From positions 1,919,725 through 1,983,724 of the forward strand of contig JAQNBH010000005.1 of the NCBI GenBank assembly GCA_028752905.1: DNA of 64,000 bases, read 5' to 3'. Origin of the DNA: Cladorhizidae sp. MBARI D1340-BT2 (taxonomy: Eukaryota; Porifera; Demospongiae; Poecilosclerida; Cladorhizidae). Shown piece after piece: positions 1 to 12,200 of this stretch; the stretch's first letter is position 1; every line of letters starts with the position of its first letter. A program made the position numbers and the translations under genes. The notes under the pieces are model-generated. The model made no database searches and was not told the DNA's origin. It saw nothing but the letters and a program-made list of their open reading frames with translations.

Positions 1-1470
1 AATTAAAAAAAATGCTCTACCCATGACATCTTCTGGTGAGGATCACTGTGAGGATGAAGCTATGTTGCCGACACAGTTCGGGTCTATAAAACTGTTCGGT
101 TCAGAAGATAATTGGTCGGATGGCGTAGGTACAGATCGAAGCTGCCACCAAATGTGAGGGAGTAGCCGTGTCATGGAGGCTATGTGCTCACTGGTCTCTG
201 ATACTGTTATAGTCACTCTGGTCTGCAACAAAAATTATAATTTAGCTCCGCTCCAATAACTCCCACAAGTGGCTGGTGGGTTGTCTGTTATAGGTTACTT
301 TTATAGGTTATCTCCCAGCAGATCTTATAAGGCAACACTGTAATGAGTCTCTGCCTAGACCCCGACCAATGGGCAGCCAGTGTGTATGTGTATGCATCTA
401 CAAGTTAATTACTGTTACACTTGAATTAGCTAGCCATATTATGTTAATGAGTCTCTTTCTCTGGTTGTCAGGGGATTGCTTCCCAGGCAACAAGCTCAAT
501 CCCTGATGGTTAACATTACCGATGTGAAGAAAAGTTAGAATGGCAGGAAGTGTCCCTCTTATGGCAGGAAGTGTCCCTCTTTAGAATGGCAGGAAGTGTC
601 CCTCTGCTGATTGGAATTGACATAATAAATTGAGATGAAAAAAAAAGGGTCTGTGGACCAGTAGGAGAAATAGTCATCCCATGGTCTTCCCATGATGGTC
701 ATCCCATGATGGTCATCCCATGATGGTCATCCCATGATGGTCTTCCCATGATGGTCATCCCATGATGGTCATCCCATGATGCATCATCCCATGATGCGTC
801 ATCCCATGATGTGTCATCCCATGATGGTCATCCCATGATGGTCTTCCCATGATGGTCATCCCACGATGCATCATCCCATGATGCGTCATCCCATGATGCG
901 TCATCCCATGATGGTCATCCCATGATGAAAGCGCATGTAAATAATATTGACAAAAATGTGAAGATCCATCTCAGGGGTAATTATAAGGCTACTTATCCTG
1001 CTAGAGCTCAGCATAACTGTTGGAGTTCATACAAATGGTGTCAATAATTTCATTATCAAAGAAACTTGTGCCTGAGGGAATATTGGGTCCAGGCATTCGT
1101 GAGGGTGAATTAGACAGTGTTGCTAAGCCTCTTCATATCTGGTTCATCAACTGACAGCAATCCTTAACCAGGTCTACCACATCTTTCTTGGACCCTCTAT
1201 TGTTTCTTCCTTAGCCTCTACCTTCATTTCTTCCTCAGCCATTACCACTTCCTCAGCTTCTTCCAAGTCATTCTACAAAGAAGGTTGTAAATTCATAAGT
1301 ACAAACATCTGTTTTCTTACCCATGCCATGGTCTGTTGAAGAACAAGGTGAACTAGACTCACTTCTCATTGCTACACAACTTCCAGAACGCTCAGTTCCT
1401 TCATTACTCATGGAAGGATCAGTTCCAGATCTCTCTTTGCTTTCTGTCACATCAAATTCTTCATTCCCAA
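1..1470. repeat. Long direct duplication, copy 1 (partner 3648-4947)
   Basis: Nearly identical to 3648-4947. Both copies carry the same order: ATGACATCTTCTGG near the start, a TCCCATGATG minisatellite, then a stretch ending CAAATTCTTCATTCCCAA. Copy 1 has about 30 extra bases near 613-645 and a longer minisatellite. Homology stops at about 1470 (copy 1) and 4947 (copy 2). Beyond it copy 1 runs into the end of a hAT transposase. The true left end may lie before base 1. Confidence 0.85.
681..927. repeat. 14-bp minisatellite in duplication copy 1
   Basis: Repeats of CATCCCATGATGGT, with CTTCCCATGATGGT and GCATCATCCCATGAT variants, about 17 units. Confidence 0.9.
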
Positions 1471-3028
1471 TGATGAGGGCTGAACAAGCAAAACTGTTTT
1501 GCATGCTCTTGTCCACCGTGGAAGTTTACTTTCATGGTTCTTCCACCAATCTAATTTGTTCATGTCTGGAGAAACTCCATTTGATTTAGCAGGCAGTTCA
1601 CACTTTAACTCATCTATATAGCTGATTATCAGAACTAAGGAAAGGAAATACTTTTGACTAGTCAATGTCATTGCAGGATGGTTTTAACTCACAAATCTTT
1701 GCCGTGTCAAACAATCTAGCATACTTAAAAGCTTCAACAGTGTGCTTGAGGTCATCTCCAAATTTTTCATTGAAGTATCTGTATGCAGGTTCAACACATG
1801 CTTTAGCATAGTCACAATCAGTTGCTGTTCACAAACAGGGTTGGAGGACAGCTTGCTGGCAACTGCTTTGACATTTGGATAATACTGAGTGGAAATAGAA
1901 GCAGAAAGTACATTTATTTCTTCATATGCATTGAATATAATAAGTGGCCCATCCCCTTCCAGGCTATGTCGCTTTAACAAAAGGTTCACCAGCATCAATT
2001 GTCATTGCAAGTTCCATCTGTAACTTACGATTCTTAGGAGGGTCATCAAGAATCTCCTGAAGCCTCAACTTTGAGAGTGGAAGATCAACATTTTGAAGAA
2101 ATAAACAAACTTCACCAAATGCTTTAAGCAAGTGGTTCATTACTTCCCACTTGGACCACCAACGAGTGGCTGAATATGTTGGTAAGGGTAAACCTGCAGC
2201 TATTTCGTCTTTGGCTTTCTTGAAAAAAGCCCAACCCAACCCTTCATAAATTCGTCAAGCACAGGTGTCTTGATTCTCTCCCCCACGTGATCCAAGGTAT
2301 GAGAAAAGTACCCTACATCTTAAATGTGCGGGAAGACAATACTCAATGTGTGTATTGCTACATTATTAACTGATGCACGATCCCGCATAGCAGCTACTAA
2401 CAGGTTGGAGGCAATACCTAGCTCAGTAGAAAGGCAAATGATCAATTGACGTGCAAGTTCTTCACCTGTAAGGCTCTTAGCTAACATCATTAGCCGAACA
2501 ACACGCTGCTGTATGTTCCACTGCTCATCAACAAAGTGCAGTAGTACGACCATTGCCTCGCAAACATGGGTTGTTCCGTCGAAAAATTACAACACTTCTT
2601 TACCATCAATTTCCTTCTTTATGCTTTCTCGCTGTTCATGCTGAATAAAAGGAATCAGTTGATATAAATTGGTGCTGTTGGAAAGCCTGAATGCACTTTC
2701 CTCAAATAAATCCTGGAAAAAAATCAATCTTCAAGCAGTACCCCAGCCTTTAAAAATGCTGCGACTGCTTTTACTCGATGGACACGAACTGCATCTGAAA
2801 GGCCTTCTCCAATAGGCTGTTTTTCCTTGCCATATTTATTTAACATATCACATAATTATGTTCCTCTCTCTCAAATCCGTTGGCATGTTTGGCTGACTTG
2901 ATGTGCTGAGTTAACACACTCTTCTTCTTAAGAGATACATTCTCTCTGCAGGCATTGCAAAACAACTTGCCCATAATAACAGTTAGATTTTCATTGGGGA
3001 ATTCTCTTATCCTTAAGATTGAAACCAT
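1447..3028 (-). pseudogene. Broken hAT-family transposase with N-terminal zinc finger
   Basis: Read on the minus strand. 3028-2840 encodes a BED/CGGBP1-like finger (KLFCNACRENVSLKKKSV, then QHIKSAKHAN: C-x2-C ... H-x5-H). 2553-2320 encodes a core piece (LLHFVDEQWNIQQRVVRL, AAMRDRASVNNVAIHTLS). 2239-1964 has SATRWWSKWEVMNHLLKAFG. 1998-1684 has GDGPLIIFNAYEEINVLSAS. 1671-1447 has LDWWKNHESKLPRWTRA, the start of the hATC dimerisation domain, which is cut off just after PSS at about 1470. The order is right for one transposase, but several stop codons and frame changes separate the pieces. The element is dead and truncated at its C-terminus. Confidence 0.8.
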
Positions 3029-3029
3029 A

Positions 3030-3647
3030 ACTGGAGGATTACATATTAGTTTCCACTTTCTTGCGAGGTCAGATGGAGCAGGACTCTTAAGCTCGTCCAG
3101 AAGATTTAGCTACTTTCTTATCAGGCCTAGTGGCTCAGTAGCTGTAGGCCGAGTAGCTCGAGCCTCAATTTCTGGACCACTGTCTGTGTCAGAAGAAATA
3201 CTACAGCTATTTGTTTCTGCAGCCATTCCTTTACTAGCTATTGCCAACCATGTGCTCAAGCAAAGGTGAAAGGTGAGTCAGGTGACTGACAGTTGCCTTG
3301 ATTACTGACATACCTTTTAGTAGTTTACAACCTATGGCCACACTAATGAAATTTCCTGTTGAAAAAAAATACAAATTTTTAAGTAAGTTATGCAGTGGCT
3401 GTGGGCATGCCAGTTTCGACAGCTGTACTTTGGGGTGGCTAGTTAGAGTAATAATAATGATGTGCTAATAGAAAAGCTAGGAATAGGTGGTCTAATCTAC
3501 ACTCTACATCCTTACAGGGTCCAATTTACATCCAAACTACTTTACCTCTGTAGCTGTAGGTTGTTTACTATATATCTCACAGGATATAAATCACCAAAAT
3601 GCTACCTATAATGCTAGCATTATTCTCTAATGCTTTGCTATACCTAA
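3030..3647. other. Unassigned sequence between hAT relic and duplication copy 2
   Basis: No recognisable domain. A plus-strand open frame (2955-3269) overlaps the hAT finger on the opposite strand and looks incidental. The rest is AT-rich, without obvious repeats. Confidence 0.5.
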
Positions 3648-4947
3648 AATTAAAAAAAAAGCTCTACCCATGACATCTTCTGGTGAGGATCACCGTGAGG
3701 ATGAAGCCATGTTGCCGACACAGTTCGGGTCTATAAAACTGTTCGGTTCAGAAGATAATTGGTCGGATGGCGTAGGTACAGATCGAAGCTTCCACCAAAT
3801 GTGAGGGAGTAGCCGTGTCATGGAGGCTATGTGCTCACTGGTCTCTGATACTGTTATAGTCACTCTGGTCTGCAACAAAAATTATAATTTAGCTCCGCTC
3901 CAATAACTCCCACAAGTGGCTGGTGGGTTGTCTTTTATAGGTCACTTTTATAGGTTATCTCCCAGCAGATCTTATAAGGCAACACTGTAATGAGTCTCTG
4001 CCTAGACCCAGACCAATGGGCAGCCAGTGTGTATGTGTATGCATCTACAAGTTAATTACTGTTACACTTGAATTAGCTAGCCATATTATGTTAATGAGTC
4101 TCTTTCTCTGGTTGTCAGGGGATTGCTTCCCTGGCAACAAGCTCAATCCCTGATGGTTAACATTACCGATGTGAAGAAAAGTTAGAATGGCAGGAAGTGT
4201 CCCTCTTATGGCAGGAATTGTCCCTCTTTAGAATGGCAGGAAGTGTCCCTCTGCTGATTGGAAAGGGTCTGTGGACCAGTAGGAGAAATAGTCATCCCAT
4301 GATGGTCATCCCATGATGGTCTTCCCATGATGGTCATCCCATGATGGTCTTCCCATGATGCGTCATCCCATGATGCGTCATCCCATGATGGTCATCCCAT
4401 GATGAAAGCGCATGTAAATAATATTGACAAAAATGTGAAGATCCATCTCAGGGGTAATTATAAGGCTACTTATCCTGCTAGAGCTCAGCACAACTGTTGG
4501 AGTTCGTACAAATGGTGTCAATAATTTCATTATCAAAGAAACTTGTGCCTGAGGGAATATTGGGTCCAGGCATTCGTGAGGGTGAATTAGACAGTGTTGC
4601 TAAGCCTCTTCATATCTGGTTCATCAACTGACAGCAATCCTTAACCAGGTCTACCGCATCTTTCTTGGACCCTCTATTGTTTCTTCCTTAGCCTCTACCT
4701 TCATTTCTTCCTCGGCCATTACCACTTCCTCAGCTTCTTCCAAGTCATTCTACAAAGAAGGTTGTAAATTCATAAATACAAACATCTGTTTTCTTACCCA
4801 TGCCATGGTCTGATGAAGAACAAGGTGAACTAGACTCACTTCTCATTGCTACACAACTTCCAGAACGCTCAGTTCCTTCATTACTCATGGAAGGATCAGT
4901 TCCAGATCTCTCTTTGCTTTCTGTCACATCAAATTCTTCATTCCCAA
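3648..4947. repeat. Long direct duplication, copy 2
   Basis: Partner of 1-1470 in the same orientation, offset about 3.65 kb at the left end. It starts at AATTAAAAAAAAAGCTCTAC. Differences from copy 1 are scattered single bases, a deletion of about 30 bp after CTGATTGGAA, and a shorter minisatellite (4292-4404 against 681-927). After 4947 the sequence continues into material missing from copy 1. Confidence 0.85.
4292..4404. repeat. 14-bp minisatellite in duplication copy 2
   Basis: Same unit as 681-927 but about half the length, so the two paralogous arrays have changed copy number since duplication. Confidence 0.9.
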
Positions 4948-5248
4948 ATTCAAGTCGACATAATGCCTCTATATCAGAGACAATGACTTCATCTGCAGAA
5001 GAACTAAATCTAAATCAGAAAAACCACCTCTCTGAAACAGCTACAACCTCATCTGTATCATCAGGCGAGAAGGAACTGGCACACACGTCAACCAATTTTC
5101 TTGCATCTCTAATTAGCTGTCTCTCGTGCACATTTTGATAACATGCTCTGCCAGACACTTTACCTATTAAGTAATGGGTAAAGGGTCTGGCATATGTTTC
5201 CCCCAACAAAAAGGCTCCAAGCATCACTATGCACATCATTGTGTACAT
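4745..5248 (-). pseudogene. Unidentified coding-like remnant, probably transposon-related
   Basis: On the minus strand 5248-5015 reads MCIVMLGAFLLGETYARPF, then VSGRACYQNVHERQL, then KLVDVCASSFSPDDTDEVV, then a stop. A further open segment to 4745 contains NEEFDVTESKERSGTDPSMS. The second segment is shared with duplication copy 1; the first is only here. I do not recognise a family. Position beside a hAT relic and the broken frame suggest an element-encoded accessory ORF. Confidence 0.35.
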
Positions 5249-5331
5249 CAGCTGCCCTCAACACTAGAGTGAGGTCAGAGTGAGGTCAGAGCAACAAAGG
5301 AAGATTGAATTCTCCACCCAGCTTGACTATA

Positions 5332-5418
5332 AATGGCAAGCAAGGGTGCTCAAACCACACATGGCAAGCAAGGGTGCTCAAACCACACATGGCAAGCAAG
5401 GGTGCTCAAACCACACCA
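5332..5418. repeat. 27-bp repeat, 3 copies
   Basis: Unit core CATGGCAAGCAAGGGTGCTC followed by AAACCACA, three near-perfect copies. Confidence 0.85.
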
Positions 5419-5664
5419 AGACCACTAGCAAAGGCCACCATGCACCACTGAAGAGAGGGAAAAGATATCCCAAGAACTGTTCCCAGCTGGTGGTGAATCT
5501 TGAACAATTCCAGACATAATAATGCTCTGTGGTGAAGACTGACTTATGCGAGGCTAATTATAACACTTACTGGACATGACATGTAACACTAGTAGATGTG
5601 CACAAAAGAAGTTTAAAATTTTAAAAGTGGGTAAAAAAATATATTCAAAAAACAATAACCAACC

Positions 5665-5930
5665 AATAACACAGCACCAACACAATTAACAGCACCAAAC
5701 ACAATTAACAGCACCAAACACAATTAACAGCACCAACACAATTAACAGCACCAAACACAATTAACAGCACCAAACACAATTAACAGCACCAAACACAATT
5801 AACAGCACCAACACAATTAACAGCACCAAACACAATTAACAGCACCAACACAATTAACAGCACACTAACACAATTAACAGCACCAACATAATTAACAACA
5901 TAATTAACAGCACCACAGTACCAAACATAA
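5665..5930. repeat. 18/19-bp minisatellite
   Basis: Tandem CAGCACCAAACACAATTAA with an 18-bp variant lacking one A, about 13 copies, 3' of the receptor gene. It lies within about 450 nt of the stop codon, so it could be in the 3' UTR or just beyond. Confidence 0.9.
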
Positions 5931-6086
5931 TTACATTATACAGACTCTAGTAGCTTGTAACACAAAAACATGTCATAATGATTAATAATAATACATGCAA
6001 TAATAATTAACATAGTATTTTAAGGTTAGTATTTTCGTAACATGGAGGGTTCCATTCATGATTACCTCATCCAGACCCCTCCCCCT

Positions 6087-6228
6087 CTAGTTATCCATGG
6101 GCAATGGCGCGTCATCTTCATCGTTTACATATTCCTCATCCTCGACCAACTCTCCTCCCTGAGTGAATGTGAACCTGACCGGAGTCTGGCGCAGACGTGA
6201 GTAGCGCATATTAAGACTGTTATACTTC
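6087..6228 (-). CDS. VPS10 receptor exon 14: cytoplasmic tail and stop
   Basis: 142 nt of coding sequence ending in TAG (6089-6087), entered in phase 2 so that AG+G restores Arg. It reads KYNSLNMRYSRLRQTPVRF and ends EEYVNDEDDAPLPMDN. Two tyrosine sorting motifs of YxxΦ type (YNSL, YSRL) lie just inside the membrane. The C-terminal acidic cluster DEDDAPLPM resembles the acidic/GGA-binding ends of sortilin and SorLA tails, which recruit AP and GGA adaptors for Golgi-endosome traffic. The acceptor is TTGCAG after CTTCTATT. I see no AATAAA on the minus strand in the next ~550 nt, so the poly(A) site is unplaced. Confidence 0.85.
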
Positions 6229-9200
6229 CTGCAATAGAAGTGCAAATATATTAACCTTTACCAGACTGGATTATTAGGACACCACATTAACCCTTAGCAG
6301 ACTGTATTATCACCCCTTAGCAGACTGTATTATCATCCCTTACCAGACCTGATCACTACAGTATATCAATGGTTAAAATCGGAAGAGCGGAGCAAGAAAT
6401 CGCACAGACCAATGGCTGCGTAAATTTGGAGGGGAATTGAGGCATTGACACATTAAATCCCACCAATATGTTGTCAATGATGTCATTGTTAAGTGTTAGG
6501 TGTGGTCTGCTAACTTTATCTTGCAAGCTTAATATGGCTCTGTTCAAGTGCTTGCTAGAGAGAGGCTCCAACAAGGTGGCTTTACTGGCGGGCAAAGAAC
6601 AAGCAAAGGATGCCTTCTGTTAGGTGCAGCTTCTTGGCAATACTGCCACTGCATATGCCCATTCCCTCTCTGTCTCTCCAGGGCAATTCTCCACCTACAC
6701 TTAGATCCCAAACACATCTAAATCTGACCCCAACCATGCTCGTATGATTGGACATGTTTGAGAGGATCAACAGGTCAAAACCTCTCAGAGAGACATTTGG
6801 ACATATAGTCTTGCAGGCACTTGGTGCGACCACACCCTCCATTGCACATGACAATTTGACTGTGAGAATTTGGGTGTGATAATTTTTCTTGACAAACAAA
6901 AAACAATGAAAATTTGTTTTCATGCTCACGACCAATTTAACATTTACATTTCCCAAATCCTACAGAGAATGATCCTACAGAGAATGTTCACAAGTGATCT
7001 AGGAAGTGGTCCTTGCCACCTGCCACTCCACACATCACCTGCACCACTCCACACATCACCCTGCACCACTGTCACTCCACACATCACCCTCCACCACTGC
7101 CACTCCACACCTGCACCACTGCCACTCCACACATCATGTGCACCACTGCCACTCCACACATCACCCTGCACCACTGTCACTCCACACATCACCTGCACCA
7201 CTGCCACTCCACACATCACCCTGCACCACTGCCACTCCACACATCACCTGCACTGCCACTCCACACACATCATGTGCACCACTGCCACACATCACCTGCA
7301 CCACTGCCACTCCACACATCATGTGCACCACTGCCACTCCACACATCACCCTGCACCACTGCCACTCCACACATCACCTGCACTGCCACTCCACACATCA
7401 TGTGCACCACTGTCACTCCACACATCACGTGCACCACTGCCACTCCACACATCACCCTGCAACCACTGTCACTCCACACATCATGTGCACCACTGCCACT
7501 CCACACATCACCCTGCACCACTGCCACTCCACACATCAACTGCACTGCCACTCCACACATCATGTGCACCACTGCCACTCCACACATCACCTGCAACCAC
7601 TGCCACTCCACACATCACCTGCACTGTCACTCCACACATCACCTGCACCACTGTCACTCCACACATCACCCTGCACTACTGTCACTCCACACATCACCCT
7701 GCACTACTGTCACTCCACACATCACCTGCACTACTGTCACTCCACACATGCAAACCAAATGAAACACAAACAAACATACAACTTTTTAAACACTCCATAT
7801 AGTTAAATTCCAGATTTTGTTGTGTTCTATTAATAACGACACGATTTAGCTGTGTTCTATTAATAACTACAGTACAAGATTTAGTTGTGCGTTCTATTAA
7901 TAACTACATGATTTAGTTGTGCTTCTATTAATAACTGCTTCTATTAATAACTACACAATTTAGTTGTGTTCTATTAATTACTACAAGGTTTAGTTGTGTT
8001 CTATTAATAACTACAAGTTATGCATTCTATTAATAACTTTACTGTTTAACTGTACTACACGGTTTAACTATGTTCTATTAATAACTACATGATTTAGTTG
8101 TGTTCTATTAATAACTCAGTTTAGCTGTGTGTTCTATTAATAACTACATGGTTTAATTGTGTGTTCTATTAATAACTACATGGTTTAGTTGTGTGTTCTA
8201 TTAATAACTACATGATTTCTCCAGTGAAGAATACAAGTATACTGCCAAACCTTCTGTAGAAGTAGACGGAGGCACCCAGGGCAATGGCGACAAGGACGAT
8301 CAGGGTCAAACCTGCCCCCAGCCCAGCCCCCAACTCTATGTAGTGGCCAAAGTCAGTGATGACCTTGGTAGGTGTTGAACCAGTACGCAGAGAGAGAGAA
8401 GCATTCAGTCTGATCCCATACAACGTCACCATCAAGCTGCCACCTTCTAGCAAGCCAGCAGACAACTGAACAGCCAGAACATGTGTGCATGTGTATTGTG
8501 TGTGGAGAGAGAGAGAGACGTAGTATACACACTGGAGCAACATCACGCTGGGTTGAGGCAGGTTGACAATAGCTCTATGGGGACACACACTGGATCAACA
8601 TCACGCTGGGTTGAGGCAGGTTGAAGTAGGTTGACAATAGCTCTTGAGGCTGGTTGACAATAGCTCTATGAGGACAGACACCGGACCAACATCACACTGG
8701 GTTGAGGCAGGTTGAAGTAGGTTGACAATAGCTCTATGGGGACACACACTGGACCAACATCACACTGAGTTGAGGCAGGTTGAAGTAGGTTGACAATAGC
8801 TCTATGAGGACAGACACTGGACCAACATCACACTGGGTTGAGGCAGGTTGAGGCAGGTTGACAATAGCTCTATGAGGACAGACACTGGACCAACATCACA
8901 CTGGGTTGAGGCAGGTTGAAGTAGGTTGACAAAGCTCTATGGGGACACACACTGGACCAACATCACACTGGGTGAAGGTAGGTTGAAGTAGGTTGACAAT
9001 AGCTGTATGAGGACATGTGCTGGATCAACACCACACCGGGTTGAAGTAAGTTGACAATAGTTCTATGGGGACACACACTGGACCAACATCACACTGGGTT
9101 GAGGCAGGTTGACAATAGCTCTACGAGGACACACATTGGACAAACATCACATTGGGTTGAGGCAGGTTGAAGTAAGTTGACAATAGTTCTGTGGGGACAA

Positions 9201-12200
9201 AGCTCTATGGGAATAAACACTGGACCAACACCACACTGGGTGGAGGTAGGTTGAAGTAGGTTGACAATAGCTCTATGGGGACACACACTGGACCAACATC
9301 ACACTGGGTGGAGGCAGGTTGAAGTAGGTTGACAATAGCTCTATGAGGACACACACTGGACCAACATCACACTGGGTTGAGGCAGGTTGAAGTAGGTTGC
9401 CAATAGCACATACACTGGACCAACATCACACTGGGTTGAGGAAGGTTGAAGGAAGTTGACAATAGTTCTGTGGGGACATGTGGATATCTCCTGTCCTGCA
9501 GCTATGGGACATGTTGATATCTCATGTCCTACAATTATGGGACATGTTGATAACTCCTGTCCTGCAGGTATGGGACATGTTGATATCTCCAGTCCTGCAG
9601 GTATGGGACATGTTGATATATCCTGTCCTGCAGGTATGGGACATGTTGATATATCCTGTCCTGCAGGTATGGGATATGTTGATAACTCCTGTCCTGCAGG
9701 TATGGTACATATTGATATCTCCTGTCCTGCAGGTGTGCTGCAGAAGCCAACTAGGCCCGACCACTGTGCACATACATTCTTGATGATGTTGATGTCGTTA
9801 GGTTGGAGAGATGCAGGAAGAAGGTTGATGTCCACCATTAGTTCAGCTTGGTCTCCCTGTCCCTGTCTCCTTCGCAGCTCAGAAGGGGAGGAGAAGGGGA
9901 AGTCGTTGGAGAGACTGATGGCCTCTATCTCCACGGATGAGTTACGTATATTTTTGAGGCGCTCAAGGAACATAGCTCTCAGAATTTTCCGCAGGTCATC
10001 CAGCACTTTATCAGACTCAAAGGCATTGACGGGCAGATCAGACACACGGAAATAAAGGCGTAGCTCAGCATACTGCCCACTCACTGCATGTTACATGTGT
10101 GAGCAAGTGCATGATGTGTGTGCACATGCATGTGTGTGAGAGTGCATGTGTGAGTGTGTGCATGTATGTGTGAGTGTATGCATGTGTGTGTGTGTGTGTG
10201 CATGCGTGTGTGAGAAAGAGGTTTGGTTTATCAGAGGTACATATTGCAATAACATAGTTGTTGTTTAGCATGTGTCTATCAAAGAGCATAAACCACACCT
10301 ACAAATGCCGAAGAAAAACAATAACAATGCACATAGACACCAACACTCGTGTGACTCAAGCCTTGCCAGTGTGACACACACACTGCCCGTGTGACTCACG
10401 CCTTGCCCGTGTGACTCACGCCTTGCCCGTGTGACTCACGCCTTGCCCGTGTGACTCACACACTGCCCGTGTGACACACACACGGCCCGTGTGACTCACG
10501 CCTTGCCCATGTGACTCACACCTTGCCCGTGTGACGTGTGACTCACACACTGCCCATGTTCACCCCACACAAATGTGCTTTCCGTGATGCTCTGTGTTTG
10601 AGGTATGTTGGGCGCCATTACACCTTCCCATCAGCTGTGACTCTATTTCTCAGTGGAGCATGTCCTGTCCTGTCCCAGGGTGGAGCATGTCCTGTCCTGT
10701 CCCAGGGTGGAGCATGTCCTGTCCTGTCCCAGGGTGGAGCATGTCCTGACCTGTCCCAGGGTGGAGCACGTCCTGTCCAGTCCCAGTGTGGAGCATGTCC
10801 TGCCCTGTCCTGTCCCAGGGTGGAGCATGTCCTGTCCTGTCCCAGGGTGGAGCATGACCTGTCCTGTCCCAGGGTGGAGCACGTCCTGTCCAGTCCCAGG
10901 GTGGAGCATGTCCTGTCCTCTCCTGTCCCAGGGTGGAGCATGTCCTGTCCTGTCCCAAGGTGGAGCATGTCCTGTCCTGTCCCAGAGTGGAGCATGTTCT
11001 GTCCTGTCCCAGGGTGGAGCCTGTCCTGTCCTGTCCCAGGGTGGAGCATGTCCTGTCCTGTCCCAGGGTGGAGCATGTCCTGCCCTGTCCAAAGGTGGAG
11101 CATGTCCTGTCCTGTCCTAGGGTGGAGCATGTCCTGTCCTGTCCCAGGTTGGAGCATGTCCTGTCCTGTCCCAAGGTGGAGCATGTCCTGTCCTGTCCCA
11201 GGGTGGAGCATATCCTGTCCTGTCCCAGGATGGAGCATATCATGTCCTGTCCTAGGGTAGAGCATGTCCTGTCCTGTCCCAGGGTGGAGCATGTCCTGTC
11301 CAGTCCTGTCCCAGGGTGGAGCGTGTCCTGTCCTGTCCTGTCCCAGGGTGGAGCATGTCCTGTCCTGTCCCAGGGTGGAGCATGTCCTGCCCTGTCCAAA
11401 GGTGGAGCATGTCCTGTCCTGTTCCAGGGTGGAGCATGTCCTGTCCTGTCCCAGGTTGGAGCATGTCCTGTCCTGTCCCAAGGTGGAGCATGTCCTGTCC
11501 TGTCCCAGGGTGGAGCATGTCCTGTCCTGTCCCAGGGTGGAGCATGTCCTGTCCTGTCACTGGGTGGAGCATATCCTGTCCTGTCCTAGGGTGGAGCATG
11601 TCCTGTCCTGTCCCAGGGTGGAGCATGTCCTGTCCAGTCCTGTCCCAGGGTGGAGCATGTCCTGTCCTGTCCCAGGGTAGACCATGTCCTGTCCTGTCCC
11701 AGGGTGGAGCATGTCCTGTCCTGTCACTGGGTGGAGCATGTCCTGTCCTGTCCCAGGGTGGAGCATGTCCTGTCCTGTCCCAAGGTGGAGCATCTCCTGT
11801 CCTGTCCCAGGGTGGAGCATGTCCTGTCCTGTCCTGTCTCAGGGTGGAGCATGTCCTGTCCTGTCCCGGGGTGGATTACACACAATGAAATCAGAGACCT
11901 CACGGCCAATCTCTTAGCGGAAGTGTGCGGTGATGTCTGCACAGAACCGCACCTACAACCTATCACAGGAAAACACCTGTCAGGAGCAACTGCCAAAACC
12001 CAAGATGAAGCAAGGCTGGACACTGCAGCAAATGGACTCTGGGGAGGCTTGGACACTACTGCAACAAAACAAATGGACTCTGGGGAGGCTGCTGCAAGCA
12101 TATTTACTCTGACATTAGCAGAGTCTTCAATCCACGCACTGCAGTCCTGATGCATGTTACCGCAAGCACGAGAAGACCAAGATGAGGGCACGAGAAGACC

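Noticed and set aside
1..4947. The two direct repeats as LTRs of a retrotransposon
   Set aside because: The interior encodes a hAT DNA transposase, with no gag, protease, RT or primer-binding site. The repeats do not show TG...CA ends, and the right one lies next to unrelated sequence.
7006..7806. Three overlapping His/Thr-rich plus-strand frames of 250-310 codons
   Set aside because: Translation of a minisatellite in three frames; no start context, splice link or domain.
8208..8250. Termination of the receptor at 8208 by read-through of exon 13
   Set aside because: The donor at 8250 is in exact phase with a motif-rich terminal exon at 6228, which makes total length and phase consistent. 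Read-through remains only a minor possible isoform.
10618..11820. Long overlapping open frames on both strands
   Set aside because: The 27/28-bp unit lacks stops in several frames. The frames exist on both strands at once and encode only the repeat; no real gene.
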